A DNA stretch of 64,000 nucleotides from Pleomorphomonas sp. Lineage in GTDB: Bacteria > Pseudomonadota > Alphaproteobacteria > Rhizobiales > Pleomorphomonadaceae. Of the stretch, positions 52,484 to 61,489 are shown one piece after another; the stretch's first letter is position 1; each line of letters opens with the position of its first letter. The DNA is taken from contig JARKNW010000082.1 of assembly GCA_029976075.1 (NCBI GenBank), forward strand, positions 51,291 to 115,290, in the 5' to 3' direction. The notes under the pieces are model-generated. The model was not told the DNA's origin. It was given only the letters and a program-made list of their open reading frames with translations, and did no database searches. Both the position numbers and the translations under genes were made by a program.

Positions 52484-54367
52484 CTACGCCAGCCTCCCCG
52501 CCTGGGCGAGAAGCGCCACGACGCGTTCGGCGGCCTCGTCGGGATCGACGGCTGCGGTGGGTATCACCAGGTCGGGATTTTCGGGCGGTTCATAGGGCGA
52601 GTCGATCCCGGTGAAATTCGGGAGCTTCCCGGCGCGCGCCTTGCGATAGAGCCCCTTGGGGTCGCGCCCCTCGCATACATCGAGCGGTGCGTCGACGAAC
52701 ACCTCGAAGAACTCGCTCTCTCCCAACAGTTCGCGGGCCATCTGACGCTCGCTGCGAAACGGCGAGATGAACGACACCAGCACGATCAGCCCGGCGTCGG
52801 CGAACAGCCGCGCAACCTCCGCGACACGCCGGATGTTCTCCACCCGGTCGGCGGCGGTGAACCCGAGATCGCGATTGAGCCCGTGGCGGACGTTGTCGCC
52901 ATCGAGCACATAGGTGTGCCGCCCCATGGCGTGCAGCCGCTGCTCGACGCGATCGGCGATCGTCGACTTGCCCGCGCCCGAGAGGCCGGTGAACCAGATG
53001 ACGCAGGATTGCTGGCCTTTCAGCGAGGCGCGTGCCGCGCGATCGATGGTCATCGGCTGCCAGGCGATATTGGTGGCGCGACGCAGCGCGAAGCGGATCA
53101 TTCCCGCGCCGACGGTGGCGTTGGTTGCGCGGTCGATCAGGATGAAGCCGCCGGTGTCGCGGTTCCGATCATAGGCATCGAACACCATCGGCCGGTCGAG
53201 GCTGAGATTGCACAGGCCGATCTCGTTGAGTTCGAGGGTCTTCGCCGCCTCGTGCGCCATGGTCCCGATATCGATGCGATAACGAAGCGCGGAGATCGTC
53301 GCCACCGCTTCCGCCGTGCCGATGCGGATGAGATACTGGCGGCCGGGAAGCATCGCCTCCTGGTGCATCCAGATCACCTGTGCGGCGAGCTGATCGGCAA
53401 CCGTTGGCGATTTCCCGGCGTCGGCGATGACATCGCCACGCACGACATCGATCTCGTCGGCGAGGGTGAGGGTGACCGCGTCGCCGGCGACCGCCTCCTG
53501 CACATCGCCGTCATAGGTGACGATGCGGTCCACCGTCGAGCGCCGGCCGGACGGGAACACCGTGACCGCGTCGCCAACCCGGATGGCGCCGCCACGCACC
53601 GTTCCGGCATAGCCGCGAAAGTCGGAATGGGGCCGGCTGACCCATTGCACGGGAAAACGGAACTCCGCCGCCGCGATCGACCGGGGAATCTCCATGGTAT
53701 CAAGGTAATCGACCAGCGTTGGTCCGGCGAACCACGGCATCGCCGCGCTCTTCCGGGTCACGTTGTCGCCGGTCAGCGCCGAAAGGGGGATCGCCGTCAC
53801 CCCGGAAATGCCGATGTCCGCGGCAAATGCCTCGAAGGCGCTGGTGATGTCGCCGAACCGCGCTTCGCTCCAACTGACCAGATCCATCTTGTTCACCGCG
53901 AGGACGACATGGCGGATCCCCATCACCGCGACGATGAAGGCGTGGCGCCGCGTCTGCGTCACGATCCCCTTGCGCGCATCGACGAGAATGACGGCAAGGT
54001 CGGCCGTCGAAGCGCCTGTCGCCATGTTGCGGGTGTATTGCTCGTGGCCGGGGGTATCGGCGATGATGATGCGGCGGTGCGGGGTGGTGAAGAAGCGGTA
54101 GGCAACGTCGATGGTTATGCCCTGTTCCCGCTCTGCCTGCAGGCCGTCGACCAGCAATGCCAGATCGGGCGCGGCGCCGGTGGTTCCGCAATGGCGGCTA
54201 TCGGCGACGAGAGCGGACATCTGATCATCGGGGATTTGCCGGGTCTCGTAAAGCAGCCGTCCGATCAGCGTGCTCTTGCCGTCGTCGACGCTGCCGCAGG
54301 TCAGGAAGCGCAGCAAGCCGTGAGGCCGTCGGCCCTGCATCGAAGTCTCGGGCGGTTCCCCCGGCAT
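52484..54367 (-). CDS. cysNC: Bifunctional sulfate adenylyltransferase GTPase subunit / APS kinase
   Basis: 627 residues from [14 protein letters not shown], whose ATG overlaps the CysD stop (TGATG). Residues 15-440 form the CysN GTPase: P-loop [37 protein letters not shown]. Residues 445-627 form APS kinase (CysC): [34 protein letters not shown] and [20 protein letters not shown]. Together with CysD it makes APS from ATP and sulfate and then PAPS. The fusion is like rhizobial NodQ. Its neighbour is a PAPS-using sulfotransferase, so it may feed sulfation as well as, or instead of, cysteine synthesis. Confidence 0.95.
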   Translation of the reverse strand: MPGEPPETSMQGRRPHGLLRFLTCGSVDDGKSTLIGRLLYETRQIPDDQMSALVADSRHCGTTGAAPDLALLVDGLQAEREQGITIDVAYRFFTTPHRRIIIADTPGHEQYTRNMATGASTADLAVILVDARKGIVTQTRRHAFIVAVMGIRHVVLAVNKMDLVSWSEARFGDITSAFEAFAADIGISGVTAIPLSALTGDNVTRKSAAMPWFAGPTLVDYLDTMEIPRSIAAAEFRFPVQWVSRPHSDFRGYAGTVRGGAIRVGDAVTVFPSGRRSTVDRIVTYDGDVQEAVAGDAVTLTLADEIDVVRGDVIADAGKSPTVADQLAAQVIWMHQEAMLPGRQYLIRIGTAEAVATISALRYRIDIGTMAHEAAKTLELNEIGLCNLSLDRPMVFDAYDRNRDTGGFILIDRATNATVGAGMIRFALRRATNIAWQPMTIDRAARASLKGQQSCVIWFTGLSGAGKSTIADRVEQRLHAMGRHTYVLDGDNVRHGLNRDLGFTAADRVENIRRVAEVARLFADAGLIVLVSFISPFRSERQMARELLGESEFFEVFVDAPLDVCEGRDPKGLYRKARAGKLPNFTGIDSPYEPPENPDLVIPTAAVDPDEAAERVVALLAQAGRLA

Positions 54368-55287
54368 CAGAAGTAGCCCTCCTGCTTCTTTCTCTCCATC
54401 GACGCCGCCTGGTCGTGGTCGATCGCCCGCCCCTGGCGCTCCGAGGTTCGCACGGCGAAGAGTTCGGCGATGATCTCCGGCACGGTCGCCGCCGTGGACT
54501 CCATCGCGCCGGTGAGCGGATAACATCCGAGGGTGCGAAACCGCACCAGCCGCATTTCCGGAACTTCGCCTTCGGCTAGCGGCAGGCGGTCGTCATCGGC
54601 CATGATCAACATGCCGTCACGTTTCACCACCGGGCGACGCGCCGCGAAATAGAGCGGCACCACCGGAATGTCCTCCTGCAGGATGTATTGCCAGACGTCG
54701 AGCTCCGTCCAGTTCGACAGGGGAAAGACGCGCATGCTTTCGCCCTTCGCCACCCGGCCGTTGTAGAGCGACCAAAGTTCCGGCCGCTGGTTGCGCGGGT
54801 CCCAGCGCTGCGACGCGCTGCGGAAGGAGAAGACCCGCTCCTTGGCGCGCGACCGCTCCTCGTCGCGTCTCGCACCGCCGATCGCGGCGTCGAAGCGGTG
54901 GAGGCCGAGCGCCTGCCTGAGCGCCTGGGTCTTCATGATGTCGGTATAGACAGACGAGCCGTGGCTGAACGGCGTCACCCCCGCCGCGACGCCGTCGCCA
55001 TTGGTGTGGACGATCAGGTCGAGGCCGAGTTCCGCCATCCGTCGGTCGCGGAAGGCAATCATTTCACGGAACTTCCACGTCGTGTCGACGTGCAGGAACG
55101 CAAATGGCGGCTTGCCCGGATAGAACGCCTTCATCGCCAGGTGCAGCATCACCGAGCTGTCCTTGCCGATCGAATACAGCATCACCGGATTGTCGAACTG
55201 CGCCACCACCTCGCGCAGAATGTAGATGCTCTCCGCTTCAAGCTGCTGGAGGTGCCTTGCCTGCAGCCGGGATTTGCAGAGAGTCAA
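54367..55287 (-). CDS. cysD: Sulfate adenylyltransferase subunit 2
   Basis: 306 residues, the usual CysD length. The start is a TTG with GAGG seven bases upstream; no in-frame ATG fits the family start better. The PP-loop is [60 protein letters not shown] and the C-terminal [16 protein letters not shown] are highly conserved in the family. It transfers AMP from ATP to sulfate with the help of the GTPase encoded immediately downstream. No cysH or cysI is linked here, in keeping with a dedicated sulfation role. Confidence 0.95.
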   Translation of the reverse strand: MTLCKSRLQARHLQQLEAESIYILREVVAQFDNPVMLYSIGKDSSVMLHLAMKAFYPGKPPFAFLHVDTTWKFREMIAFRDRRMAELGLDLIVHTNGDGVAAGVTPFSHGSSVYTDIMKTQALRQALGLHRFDAAIGGARRDEERSRAKERVFSFRSASQRWDPRNQRPELWSLYNGRVAKGESMRVFPLSNWTELDVWQYILQEDIPVVPLYFAARRPVVKRDGMLIMADDDRLPLAEGEVPEMRLVRFRTLGCYPLTGAMESTAATVPEIIAELFAVRTSERQGRAIDHDQAASMERKKQEGYF

Positions 55288-55470
55288 AGGGATGCCTCAC
55301 AAAATGCACGGACTCGAACCGGCGCCGCCCCGCGTCCGGATAAATTTTCCGAAGGCATTCAAGCACGTGAGGCAGGCGATGTGAAGATTCGTTCGCGACT
55401 GCTTTCTGGCGCGGGTTGCGCGCCCCTGAACCTCGCCGGCCAGTCATTCCCTACAAGGCCCAGCCGGCAC

Positions 55471-55941
55471 TCAGCGCCCGCGCCCCACCGCCAGGGCCAC
55501 GACGGCCACGCCGGCCGCCACCACCAGGGCGTCTTCGATCAGGCCGCTTGGCGTCTGCCCGATGTCCTTCATCGCCCGCTTGCGGCCGGCGAGGGTGGCA
55601 TAGGCCAGCGGAACCGCCGTCCCCACCGCGAGGGCGGCCCCGGCCTTCTCCTGGCCGCGCGGGGCGAGCGCCGCGCCGGCGATGCCGGCGCTCATCACCC
55701 GCGCCAGCAGTCCCAGGAAGACGGTGCGGTCGGGGGCCGACTTCATCTTGTCGCCCAGGAGTTCGGCCGCGCCCATCGCAAGGGCGCCGAACTTGAACAG
55801 CGGATGATCCAGCAGATAGAGGGGACCGGGCATGTTCCGGCCGGCCAGGCGCGCCGTGGCGATCGTCGCCATGGGGGTCATGGAGCGGGCGCTCGCGACG
55901 GCGCCGATGAGAGCTGAGGGGAGCAGGGAGAAATGGGTCAT
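55471..55941 (-). CDS. DUF4126 family membrane protein
   Basis: 156 residues with about four hydrophobic segments (SALIGAVASARSMTPMATIA, FKFGALAMGAAELLGDKM, LLARVMSAGIAGAALA, LIEDALVVAAGVAVVALAVG). The SARSMTPMA motif and GDKMKSAPDRT loop match DUF4126 proteins, predicted inner-membrane proteins of unknown function. It is monocistronic. Confidence 0.8.
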   Translation of the reverse strand: MTHFSLLPSALIGAVASARSMTPMATIATARLAGRNMPGPLYLLDHPLFKFGALAMGAAELLGDKMKSAPDRTVFLGLLARVMSAGIAGAALAPRGQEKAGAALAVGTAVPLAYATLAGRKRAMKDIGQTPSGLIEDALVVAAGVAVVALAVGRGR

Positions 55942-56062
55942 GCCGACTTAACCCGAAAGTCGGTCGGCGGTTCAATCGACACCGATAAAAAGGACGCCGG
56001 TTCGGCCGGGTGTCGACACCCCTCGACGAAGGCTCGCCTTGACCGGAGTTTCCGCGACGGCC

Positions 56063-56743
56063 TCACCCCTGTCCGGCGAAGAATGCCGCGATGGTGTCGG
56101 CCGCGGTGTCGAGATGCCGGCGCAAGATCGTGATGGCGGCTTTGGTGTCGCCGCGTCTGGCCGCCTCCAGCATGCCCCGATGATCGTCCTGCGACAGGTG
56201 GGACCGCCCCTTGGCCGCGAGCTGGAAGCGCAAGTAGCGGTCGAAGGAGGCGAGGTGGCTTTCCGTCAAGGCAATCAGCTTCGGACGGCCCGCCGCGCCA
56301 TAAAGCGTCATGTGGAAGCGGCGGTTCAGCTCACCCATGCGGCCGGGGTCCTGTTCGGCATCCATCTCGGCGATGAGGTCGTCGGCGCGTGCAAAATCGG
56401 CCTCGGACAAATGGGGGATCGACCGCTCGAGAACGGCCGGCTCCAGCGCCAACCGGATGGCGTAGATGTCGGCGGCGTCGCCGGCGGAGATCTCCGTCAC
56501 CACCGCCCCCTTGTGCGGAACGAAGTCCAGCAGCGCCTGCGCTTCCAACTGCCGGAGGGCTTCCCGGACCGGCATCCGGCTGACCCCGAAGGAGGCGGCG
56601 AGGTCCTCCTGCCGCAAGGGCGTGCCGCCGGCAAGCCGGCCGGTGAGGATGGCCGTGCGTAGGGTTGCTTCCACGAATTCCGTGGCGGTGCGGTGTCGGC
56701 CGCCGGCTTCGGCGATCAGCGCCGACAGGTCGGGCTTGGGCAT
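56063..56743 (-). CDS. GntR-family regulator, FadR/FCD subgroup
   Basis: 226 residues. The winged helix (TEFVEATLRTAILTGRLAGG, then QEDLAASFGVSRMPVREALR) is followed by an all-helical FCD domain with metal-site-type residues (EMDAEQDPGRMGELNRRFHM; the late HLSQDDHRGMLEAARRGD). FCD regulators bind small acids through a metal. It is divergent from alaX with tandem operator-like sequences between them, so it likely controls alaX and itself. Confidence 0.92.
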   Translation of the reverse strand: MPKPDLSALIAEAGGRHRTATEFVEATLRTAILTGRLAGGTPLRQEDLAASFGVSRMPVREALRQLEAQALLDFVPHKGAVVTEISAGDAADIYAIRLALEPAVLERSIPHLSEADFARADDLIAEMDAEQDPGRMGELNRRFHMTLYGAAGRPKLIALTESHLASFDRYLRFQLAAKGRSHLSQDDHRGMLEAARRGDTKAAITILRRHLDTAADTIAAFFAGQG

Positions 56744-56754
56744 TGTCCGATATC

Positions 56755-56781
56755 CAATTGTACATTGGATCCAATTGTGCC
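56755..56781. promoter_or_regulatory. Repeated operator-like sequence between gntR and alaX
   Basis: CCAATTGTAC (56755-56764) recurs as CCAATTGTGC (56772-56781), spaced 17 bases apart, with the perfect palindrome TTGGATCCAA (56766-56775) between and overlapping. FCD-type GntR sites are typically short inverted repeats with TTGT/ACAA cores, so this is the probable binding region. Confidence 0.6.
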
Positions 56782-56831
56782 ACGTTGGACCAACCTTGTC
56801 ATCTCGTCAAAGTCTCGAAGCGAAAGGTGCC

Positions 56832-57557
56832 ATGCCCTTGAGCGCGCAGCCCCTTTATCAGACGCGTTCCGATCTTCTCGCCCTGGAAGCCAGCGTCATC
56901 GACAGCCGCCCCGGCATGGTGCTGCTCGATCAGACCATCGCCTTTCCCGGCGGCGGCGGCCAGTTGCCCGACCGGGCTTGCCTCCACTGGGACAACGGAG
57001 AAGCGGCGATCACGGCCGTCACGCCGGATACGAGCGGGTGGTGGCATTCGCTCGAGAGTGAAGCGGAGGTCGCAGGCCCCGTCCGCGTCTCGGTCGATGC
57101 CGGGTTTCGCGGGTTGATGAGCGAGCTGCATACCCTCGCGCACATTGCCAACAGCATCGTCTTCCAGTCCTTCGACGGCGCGCTGCTGACAGGAGCGCAG
57201 CTCTCCGCCGACGGGACGTTCCGGCTGGATTTCGATCTTCCCCTGTCGGACGTCGAACGGCTTCGTGGGCTGGCCGGCCCGATCAACGAGGTGATCCGGG
57301 CGGATCTGCCGATCAGGGCCTTCCTGATGCCCTGGGACGACGCGAACGCTGTGCCCGGCCTCTTCCGCAGCCGGGCCGTGTCGCCACCCCGGCAGGCCGA
57401 TGGCAACGTGCGCATCGTGGAGATCGGCGACATCGACCGGCAGGGATGCGGCGGCACCCATCTGAAATCGACCGGGGAAGCCAGGCCGGTGCGGATTCTC
57501 AAGGTGGACAACAAGGGCCGGCAGAACCGACGCATCCGGGTCGGGTTCGACGCCTGA
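56832..57557 (+). CDS. alaX: AlaX-type alanyl-tRNA editing protein
   Basis: 241 residues from ATG 56832. It is a free-standing copy of the alanyl-tRNA synthetase editing domain. Zinc ligands are in ELHTLAHIANSIV (HxxxH) and in DRQGCGGTHLKSTGEA (CxxxH). The N-terminal part FPGGGGQLPDR is the AlaRS-like lobe found in AlaX-M/L proteins. It hydrolyses wrongly charged Ser- or Gly-tRNA-Ala in trans. Control by a divergent FCD-type GntR is unusual for a quality-control enzyme and hints at a specialised role. Confidence 0.92.
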   Translation: MPLSAQPLYQTRSDLLALEASVIDSRPGMVLLDQTIAFPGGGGQLPDRACLHWDNGEAAITAVTPDTSGWWHSLESEAEVAGPVRVSVDAGFRGLMSELHTLAHIANSIVFQSFDGALLTGAQLSADGTFRLDFDLPLSDVERLRGLAGPINEVIRADLPIRAFLMPWDDANAVPGLFRSRAVSPPRQADGNVRIVEIGDIDRQGCGGTHLKSTGEARPVRILKVDNKGRQNRRIRVGFDA

Positions 57558-57579
57558 CGCGTGCGACCGGCGGCCTCCG

Positions 57580-58632
57580 TCAAAGCCTCTGCGCAGAGGT
57601 GCGAGCGACTACCTGATCTTTGCCGCCCCAGCCGTCGACCAGCCGGGCGCTGAGGGCCTCCTTGCCCGCCGCCGGCAGGAAGGCGTGGCGGACGGCTTCG
57701 AGGTTGTGGGCGAGGAACTCGCCGGTCTGCCAGCCGAAGCACTTGGCGAGGCGGCGATACTCCAGCGACAGGCTGAGCGGCGCCACCGTGCGGGCGTCGG
57801 TGTTGATGGATAGCGACAGGCCGCGCCGCGACAGGCGGTCGATCGGGTGGTCGCCATAGGCGCCGAACACGCCGACCTGGATGTTGGACGAGGGGCAGAT
57901 CTCGAGGTGCAGGTTGCGCGCCTTGATCTCCGCCAGCATGTCCTCGCTCTCGATCGCCCTGACGCCATGGCCGATGCGGGCGGGGGCGAGCAGCTCGATC
58001 ACCTCGCGCAGGCTGTCCGGCCCGGCCGCCTCGCCGGCATGGGCGGTGACCGGCAGGCCGAGTTCGTGGGCACGGTCGAACACCGCTCGGTTGGTCGCCG
58101 CCGGATGGCCGGCCTCGTCGCCGGCGAGATCGACGCCCACCACGCCCCGGTCGCGCCAGCGGTGGGCCAGCTCGATCACCGGCAGGTTCCGGTCGGGCGG
58201 ATAATCGCGGAGGGCGCAGAGGAGCAGCCCGGCGCCGATGCCGGTGGCCGCCCGGCCGGCCATCAGGCCCTCGGTGACCGCCGCCATCACCGCGTCGAGC
58301 CCGAGGCCGCCGTTGCGGTGGGTGTGCGGCGCGAAGCGGATTTCGGCGTAGATGACGCCGTCGGCCGCCAGCGCGCGGATGAGCTCTTCGGTGGCGATGC
58401 GCAGGGCCGGCGCGGTCTGCAGCACGGCGCAGGACGGACCGATGGCGTTGAGATAGTCGAGCAGGCTGTCGCAGCGTTCCGGCGCGGTGTAGATGCGCCG
58501 GAAATCCGCCTCGTTGATCGGCTCGCCCAGCCTGTGGAGGGCGTTTTTCATCAGCGAGCAGTCGAGATGGACGTGCAGCTCGATCTTGGGCTTGCGGGTA
58601 AAGTCGGGCGTGCCGGTCACATCCACGAGCAT
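57580..58632 (-). CDS. add: Adenosine deaminase
   Basis: 350 residues from the ATG behind GGGAGAC; the longer open frame upstream belongs to no gene. Zinc and catalytic motifs are KIELHVHLDCS (residues 16-26), PVTAHAGEAAGPDSLREVIE, ARIGHGVRAI, EICPSSN and LSINTDART. The third residue after the HxH pair's Asp context is Cys-Ser rather than the usual Gly-Ser (HLDGS), a minor departure seen in divergent members. It converts adenosine or a related purine nucleoside to inosine. It follows a LysR gene and an MtnN-like nucleosidase on the same strand, forming a purine-salvage group. Confidence 0.92.
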   Translation of the reverse strand: MLVDVTGTPDFTRKPKIELHVHLDCSLMKNALHRLGEPINEADFRRIYTAPERCDSLLDYLNAIGPSCAVLQTAPALRIATEELIRALAADGVIYAEIRFAPHTHRNGGLGLDAVMAAVTEGLMAGRAATGIGAGLLLCALRDYPPDRNLPVIELAHRWRDRGVVGVDLAGDEAGHPAATNRAVFDRAHELGLPVTAHAGEAAGPDSLREVIELLAPARIGHGVRAIESEDMLAEIKARNLHLEICPSSNIQVGVFGAYGDHPIDRLSRRGLSLSINTDARTVAPLSLSLEYRRLAKCFGWQTGEFLAHNLEAVRHAFLPAAGKEALSARLVDGWGGKDQVVARTSAQRL

Positions 58633-58714
58633 GGTCAGTCTCCCTCGTCGGGCAACTGTCGCCGCAGGCGTTGCGGCCGGCAACCGAGTTTTCGGCTGTT
58701 CAGTTGAGGGGCGC

Positions 58715-59614
58715 TCAACCCTGACCGAAGGCCGCCGCCTCTGCGGCGGCGAACTCGGCCTGGAACCAGCGCAGCGTCGACATGTGCAGCGCCGAGGTCT
58801 GGTCGGTGCGCCAGAGCAGCGCCCAGTTGCCGTCGCGCTTGTAGAGGCCGAGCGGCGCCACCAGTTCCCCGGCGGCGATGGCGTCCCAGACGGCGGGGCC
58901 GGGCGCCAGCACGGCGCCGCGGCCGGCCTCGGCCGCCTTGATGGCGAACAGCAACCGGTCGAAGCGCAGCATGGGGGAGTCCGGCAGCGCCACCCCGCTC
59001 TCCATCGACCAGTTGCTCCACATGGCGGTGGGCCAGACGGTGGTGAGCCGCTGGACATTGAGGATCGCCTCGGCCGGCCCGCCCTCCGGCAGCAGCGCCG
59101 GAGTGGCCACCGGGCCGAAGGTTTCCGGGCCGACCACATGCCGGATCATGCCGGGGATGGCCGCCTCTCCGCCGACCACCACGTGGATGTCGATGGAGCG
59201 GTCGGTGGCGACCGGGTCCTTGTTCCAGGCCACCACGTCGATTTCCGTTCCCTTGAGGCGGGCGAGCAGCCTCGGCAGGCGGGGCAGGAACCAGCGGACC
59301 AGGAAGGTGGCTGGCGCGGCGATCACCAGCCGGTCGCGCTGGCCGGAGCGTTCGGCCGTCTCCACCGACCGCACGATGCTCTCGAAGGCGGCGGCCAGCG
59401 ACAGCGCCAGCCGCTCGGCCGCCTCGGTGAGGATCAGCTTGCGATGGCCGCGAATGAACAGCTCGGTCTTCAGCGCCGCTTCCAGCGCCCGGATCTGCTT
59501 GGACACCGCCCCGTCGGTCACCCCCAGCTCCATGGCGGCGAGCCGCACGCTGCCAAGCCGCGCCACGGCTTCGAACACGCGCAGGGCCGAGAGATGATCG
59601 AGAGGGTCGAGCAT
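58715..59614 (-). CDS. LysR-family regulator, GcvA-like
   Basis: 299 residues. The N-terminus has DHLSALRVFEAVARLGSVRL, AAMELGVTDGAVSKQIRALE and TELFIRGHRKLILTEAAE, a GcvA-type helix-turn-helix. It lies between the nucleosidase and adenosine deaminase genes on the same strand, so it probably regulates this purine cluster in response to a purine or nucleoside. It resembles the LysR at 21.3-22.2 kb in subfamily but is not a close copy. Confidence 0.9.
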   Translation of the reverse strand: MLDPLDHLSALRVFEAVARLGSVRLAAMELGVTDGAVSKQIRALEAALKTELFIRGHRKLILTEAAERLALSLAAAFESIVRSVETAERSGQRDRLVIAAPATFLVRWFLPRLPRLLARLKGTEIDVVAWNKDPVATDRSIDIHVVVGGEAAIPGMIRHVVGPETFGPVATPALLPEGGPAEAILNVQRLTTVWPTAMWSNWSMESGVALPDSPMLRFDRLLFAIKAAEAGRGAVLAPGPAVWDAIAAGELVAPLGLYKRDGNWALLWRTDQTSALHMSTLRWFQAEFAAAEAAAFGQG

Positions 59615-59736
59615 GGTGGGGCGTGGTTGTTTCAGACGACCGCCACCTTAGGGCATCGGCCGAAAGGATTGGAAGGTCTCCCTGGGGCGAGGCGGGATTC
59701 TTTTGGAGACCGGCGACCGTGGCCCCAATCCTTGCC

Positions 59737-60345
59737 TCACCCCACCTCCACTACTTCCCCCGCCAGAATCCGATCCACGATCGTTGCCAGCTTCTCGTCG
59801 ATGATGTGGAGGTATTCCGTCCAGTCGCTGAACTTGGTCACCTCGGCCTTGCCGTCGGAGATGCCGCGCAGGCCGATCAGGGGAAGGCCGAACTTCTGCG
59901 CGGCGCGCCAGAGGGCGTAGGTCTCCATGTCGACCATGTCGGCGTCGACAAGGTCGTAGGCGGCGCCGGAGACGACGTTGCCGCCGGTGGACAGGCTGGC
60001 TTCCGGCACGCCGGGAACGCGCAGCGGCAGCGGGATGACGGCCGGCAGGTCGAGGAGCGGCGTGGTGCCCTTGGCAAAGCCGAGGGGCGAGGCGTCGATG
60101 TCGCGATAGGCGATGGACGTCGCCTGGTAGACGCCGCAGTGATCGAGCCGGCGCGAACCGGCCGAGCCGAGGCTGACCACCAGCTTGGGCAGTTCGCCGC
60201 GATGGGCGCGGGCCGAGAGCTCGGCGGTGAGGTTGACCGCCGCCTCCACCGGGCCGACGCCGATCATCACCGGCTTGATGCGCGCCTTGAGCGCCGGGCC
60301 GTATTCCTGCTCGGCGGCCATGGCAAACAGTATCGACCCGCTCAT
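59737..60345 (-). CDS. Phosphorylase-superfamily nucleosidase (MtnN-like)
   Basis: 202 residues, a little shorter than E. coli MtnN (about 230). Motifs are FAMAAEQEYGPAL at the start, IGVGPVEAAVNLTAELS, VSLGSAGSRRL, DADMVDMETYALWRAAQKFG (the Met-Glu that holds ribose) and LIGLRGISDGKAE (the purine-binding Ser-Asp). It likely cleaves methylthioadenosine, S-adenosylhomocysteine or adenosine to adenine. It is upstream of LysR and adenosine deaminase on the same strand. Confidence 0.88.
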   Translation of the reverse strand: MSGSILFAMAAEQEYGPALKARIKPVMIGVGPVEAAVNLTAELSARAHRGELPKLVVSLGSAGSRRLDHCGVYQATSIAYRDIDASPLGFAKGTTPLLDLPAVIPLPLRVPGVPEASLSTGGNVVSGAAYDLVDADMVDMETYALWRAAQKFGLPLIGLRGISDGKAEVTKFSDWTEYLHIIDEKLATIVDRILAGEVVEVG

Positions 60346-60488
60346 CGGTGCCCCTTTCGAATCCCTGATGGTGCCGACCGATTGCTAGCTGAAATTGCTG
60401 GGCGCCGCGAGGTGCCGGTTGCCGAGACGACGGCATCAGGGCCTCGGAAGCGCCATCCGTCAGCGTATGAGCATGGCGCGATGAAGGG

Positions 60489-60941
60489 CTAAAGCTTCAG
60501 CTTCATGCCCTCGTGGCTCGCCTCGAAGCCCAGCCGGGCATAGAAGGTGTGGGCGCGGGCGCGGCTCTTGTCGGTGGTGAGCTGCACGAAGCCGCAACCG
60601 CGCACGCGGCAGACGCCGATGGCCCATTCGAGCAGCGTGCGGCCGATGCCGGCGCCGCGGCGGCCGCTGGCGACGCGGACGCTCTCGATCTGGCCGCGCC
60701 ACTGGCCCTTGCGACTGAGGCCGGGAATGAAGGTGATCTGCAGGCATCCGACCACCGCGCTGCCATCATCGGCCACGACGAGCAACTGGTTGGGGTCGCG
60801 GGTGATCGCCTCGAAGGCGGTGACATAGCCTTCGTTCAGCGGAACGGCGGTGTCCTCGCGTTCCCTGCCCAGCGGGTCGTCGGCAAGCAGGCCGACAATG
60901 GCCGGGAGGTCGTCGCCCGTCGCCTGTCTGATCTCGACCAT
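60489..60941 (-). CDS. GNAT-family N-acetyltransferase
   Basis: 150 residues from the ATG with GGAGG five bases upstream, beginning MVEIRQATGDDLPAIVGLLA. The acetyl-CoA motif is ESVRVASGRRGAGIGRTLLE. CGFVQLTTDKSRARAHTFYA and RLGFEASHEGMKLKL close the fold. Close to the common YhfO/AAC-like single-domain acetyltransferases. The substrate is unknown. It is monocistronic. Confidence 0.9.
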   Translation of the reverse strand: MVEIRQATGDDLPAIVGLLADDPLGREREDTAVPLNEGYVTAFEAITRDPNQLLVVADDGSAVVGCLQITFIPGLSRKGQWRGQIESVRVASGRRGAGIGRTLLEWAIGVCRVRGCGFVQLTTDKSRARAHTFYARLGFEASHEGMKLKL

Positions 60942-61029
60942 CAGAGCCTCCATTGTCCGAACCGCTATCTTGCCTGCAAGTGCCAGCTTTAGCTATCCGT
61001 CGATGTGAACAGCGGCAAGGCAGGTTTCG

Positions 61030-61344
61030 ATGGTCGACGCGTTCCCACCGATCTCCGCTCAGCGGGACCCGGAAGGCCTCGCGCTGGTCGTCGAGGTCAG
61101 CCTGCCGCAGATTTCCAGCTGGCTGCTGCATCAGTTCGAGGATTTTCCGGAACACCTCCTGCGGCACATTCGCGACCCGGATCTGCTGCGGGACATGCTG
61201 TCGCCGCTCTATGACGAAAAGCGCGACGGCGACAGCCTGTGGCTCTGCCGGAGCCATCGGGCGGGGGCGGCGCACGGTCACGAGGGCGTGGCGCTGGTGC
61301 GGGACGGCAAGCCGGTGATCTATCTCCGCATGACCCAGCATTGA
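61030..61344 (+). CDS. Small hypothetical protein
   Basis: 104 residues with AAGGCAGG before the ATG. Acidic, no signal peptide or membrane segment. The centre SSWLLHQFEDFPEHLLRHIR and the end VALVRDGKPVIYLRMTQ look like a compact alpha/beta domain. I do not recognise a family. Codon use matches the chromosome, which supports a real gene. Confidence 0.6.
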   Translation: MVDAFPPISAQRDPEGLALVVEVSLPQISSWLLHQFEDFPEHLLRHIRDPDLLRDMLSPLYDEKRDGDSLWLCRSHRAGAAHGHEGVALVRDGKPVIYLRMTQH

Positions 61345-61489
61345 GAAGGGGGAGCGCCACACGGCTTTCCGTCGGGACTCTCCCGCCTTGCTCTCTCGGG
61401 CAATTGCGATGACAACTGGTTCGTCAGAGCTATCGATCTGAAATGCCGGGACTAAACATCCAGCCGGGTGGGGCGCGGGGGGAAACGCG

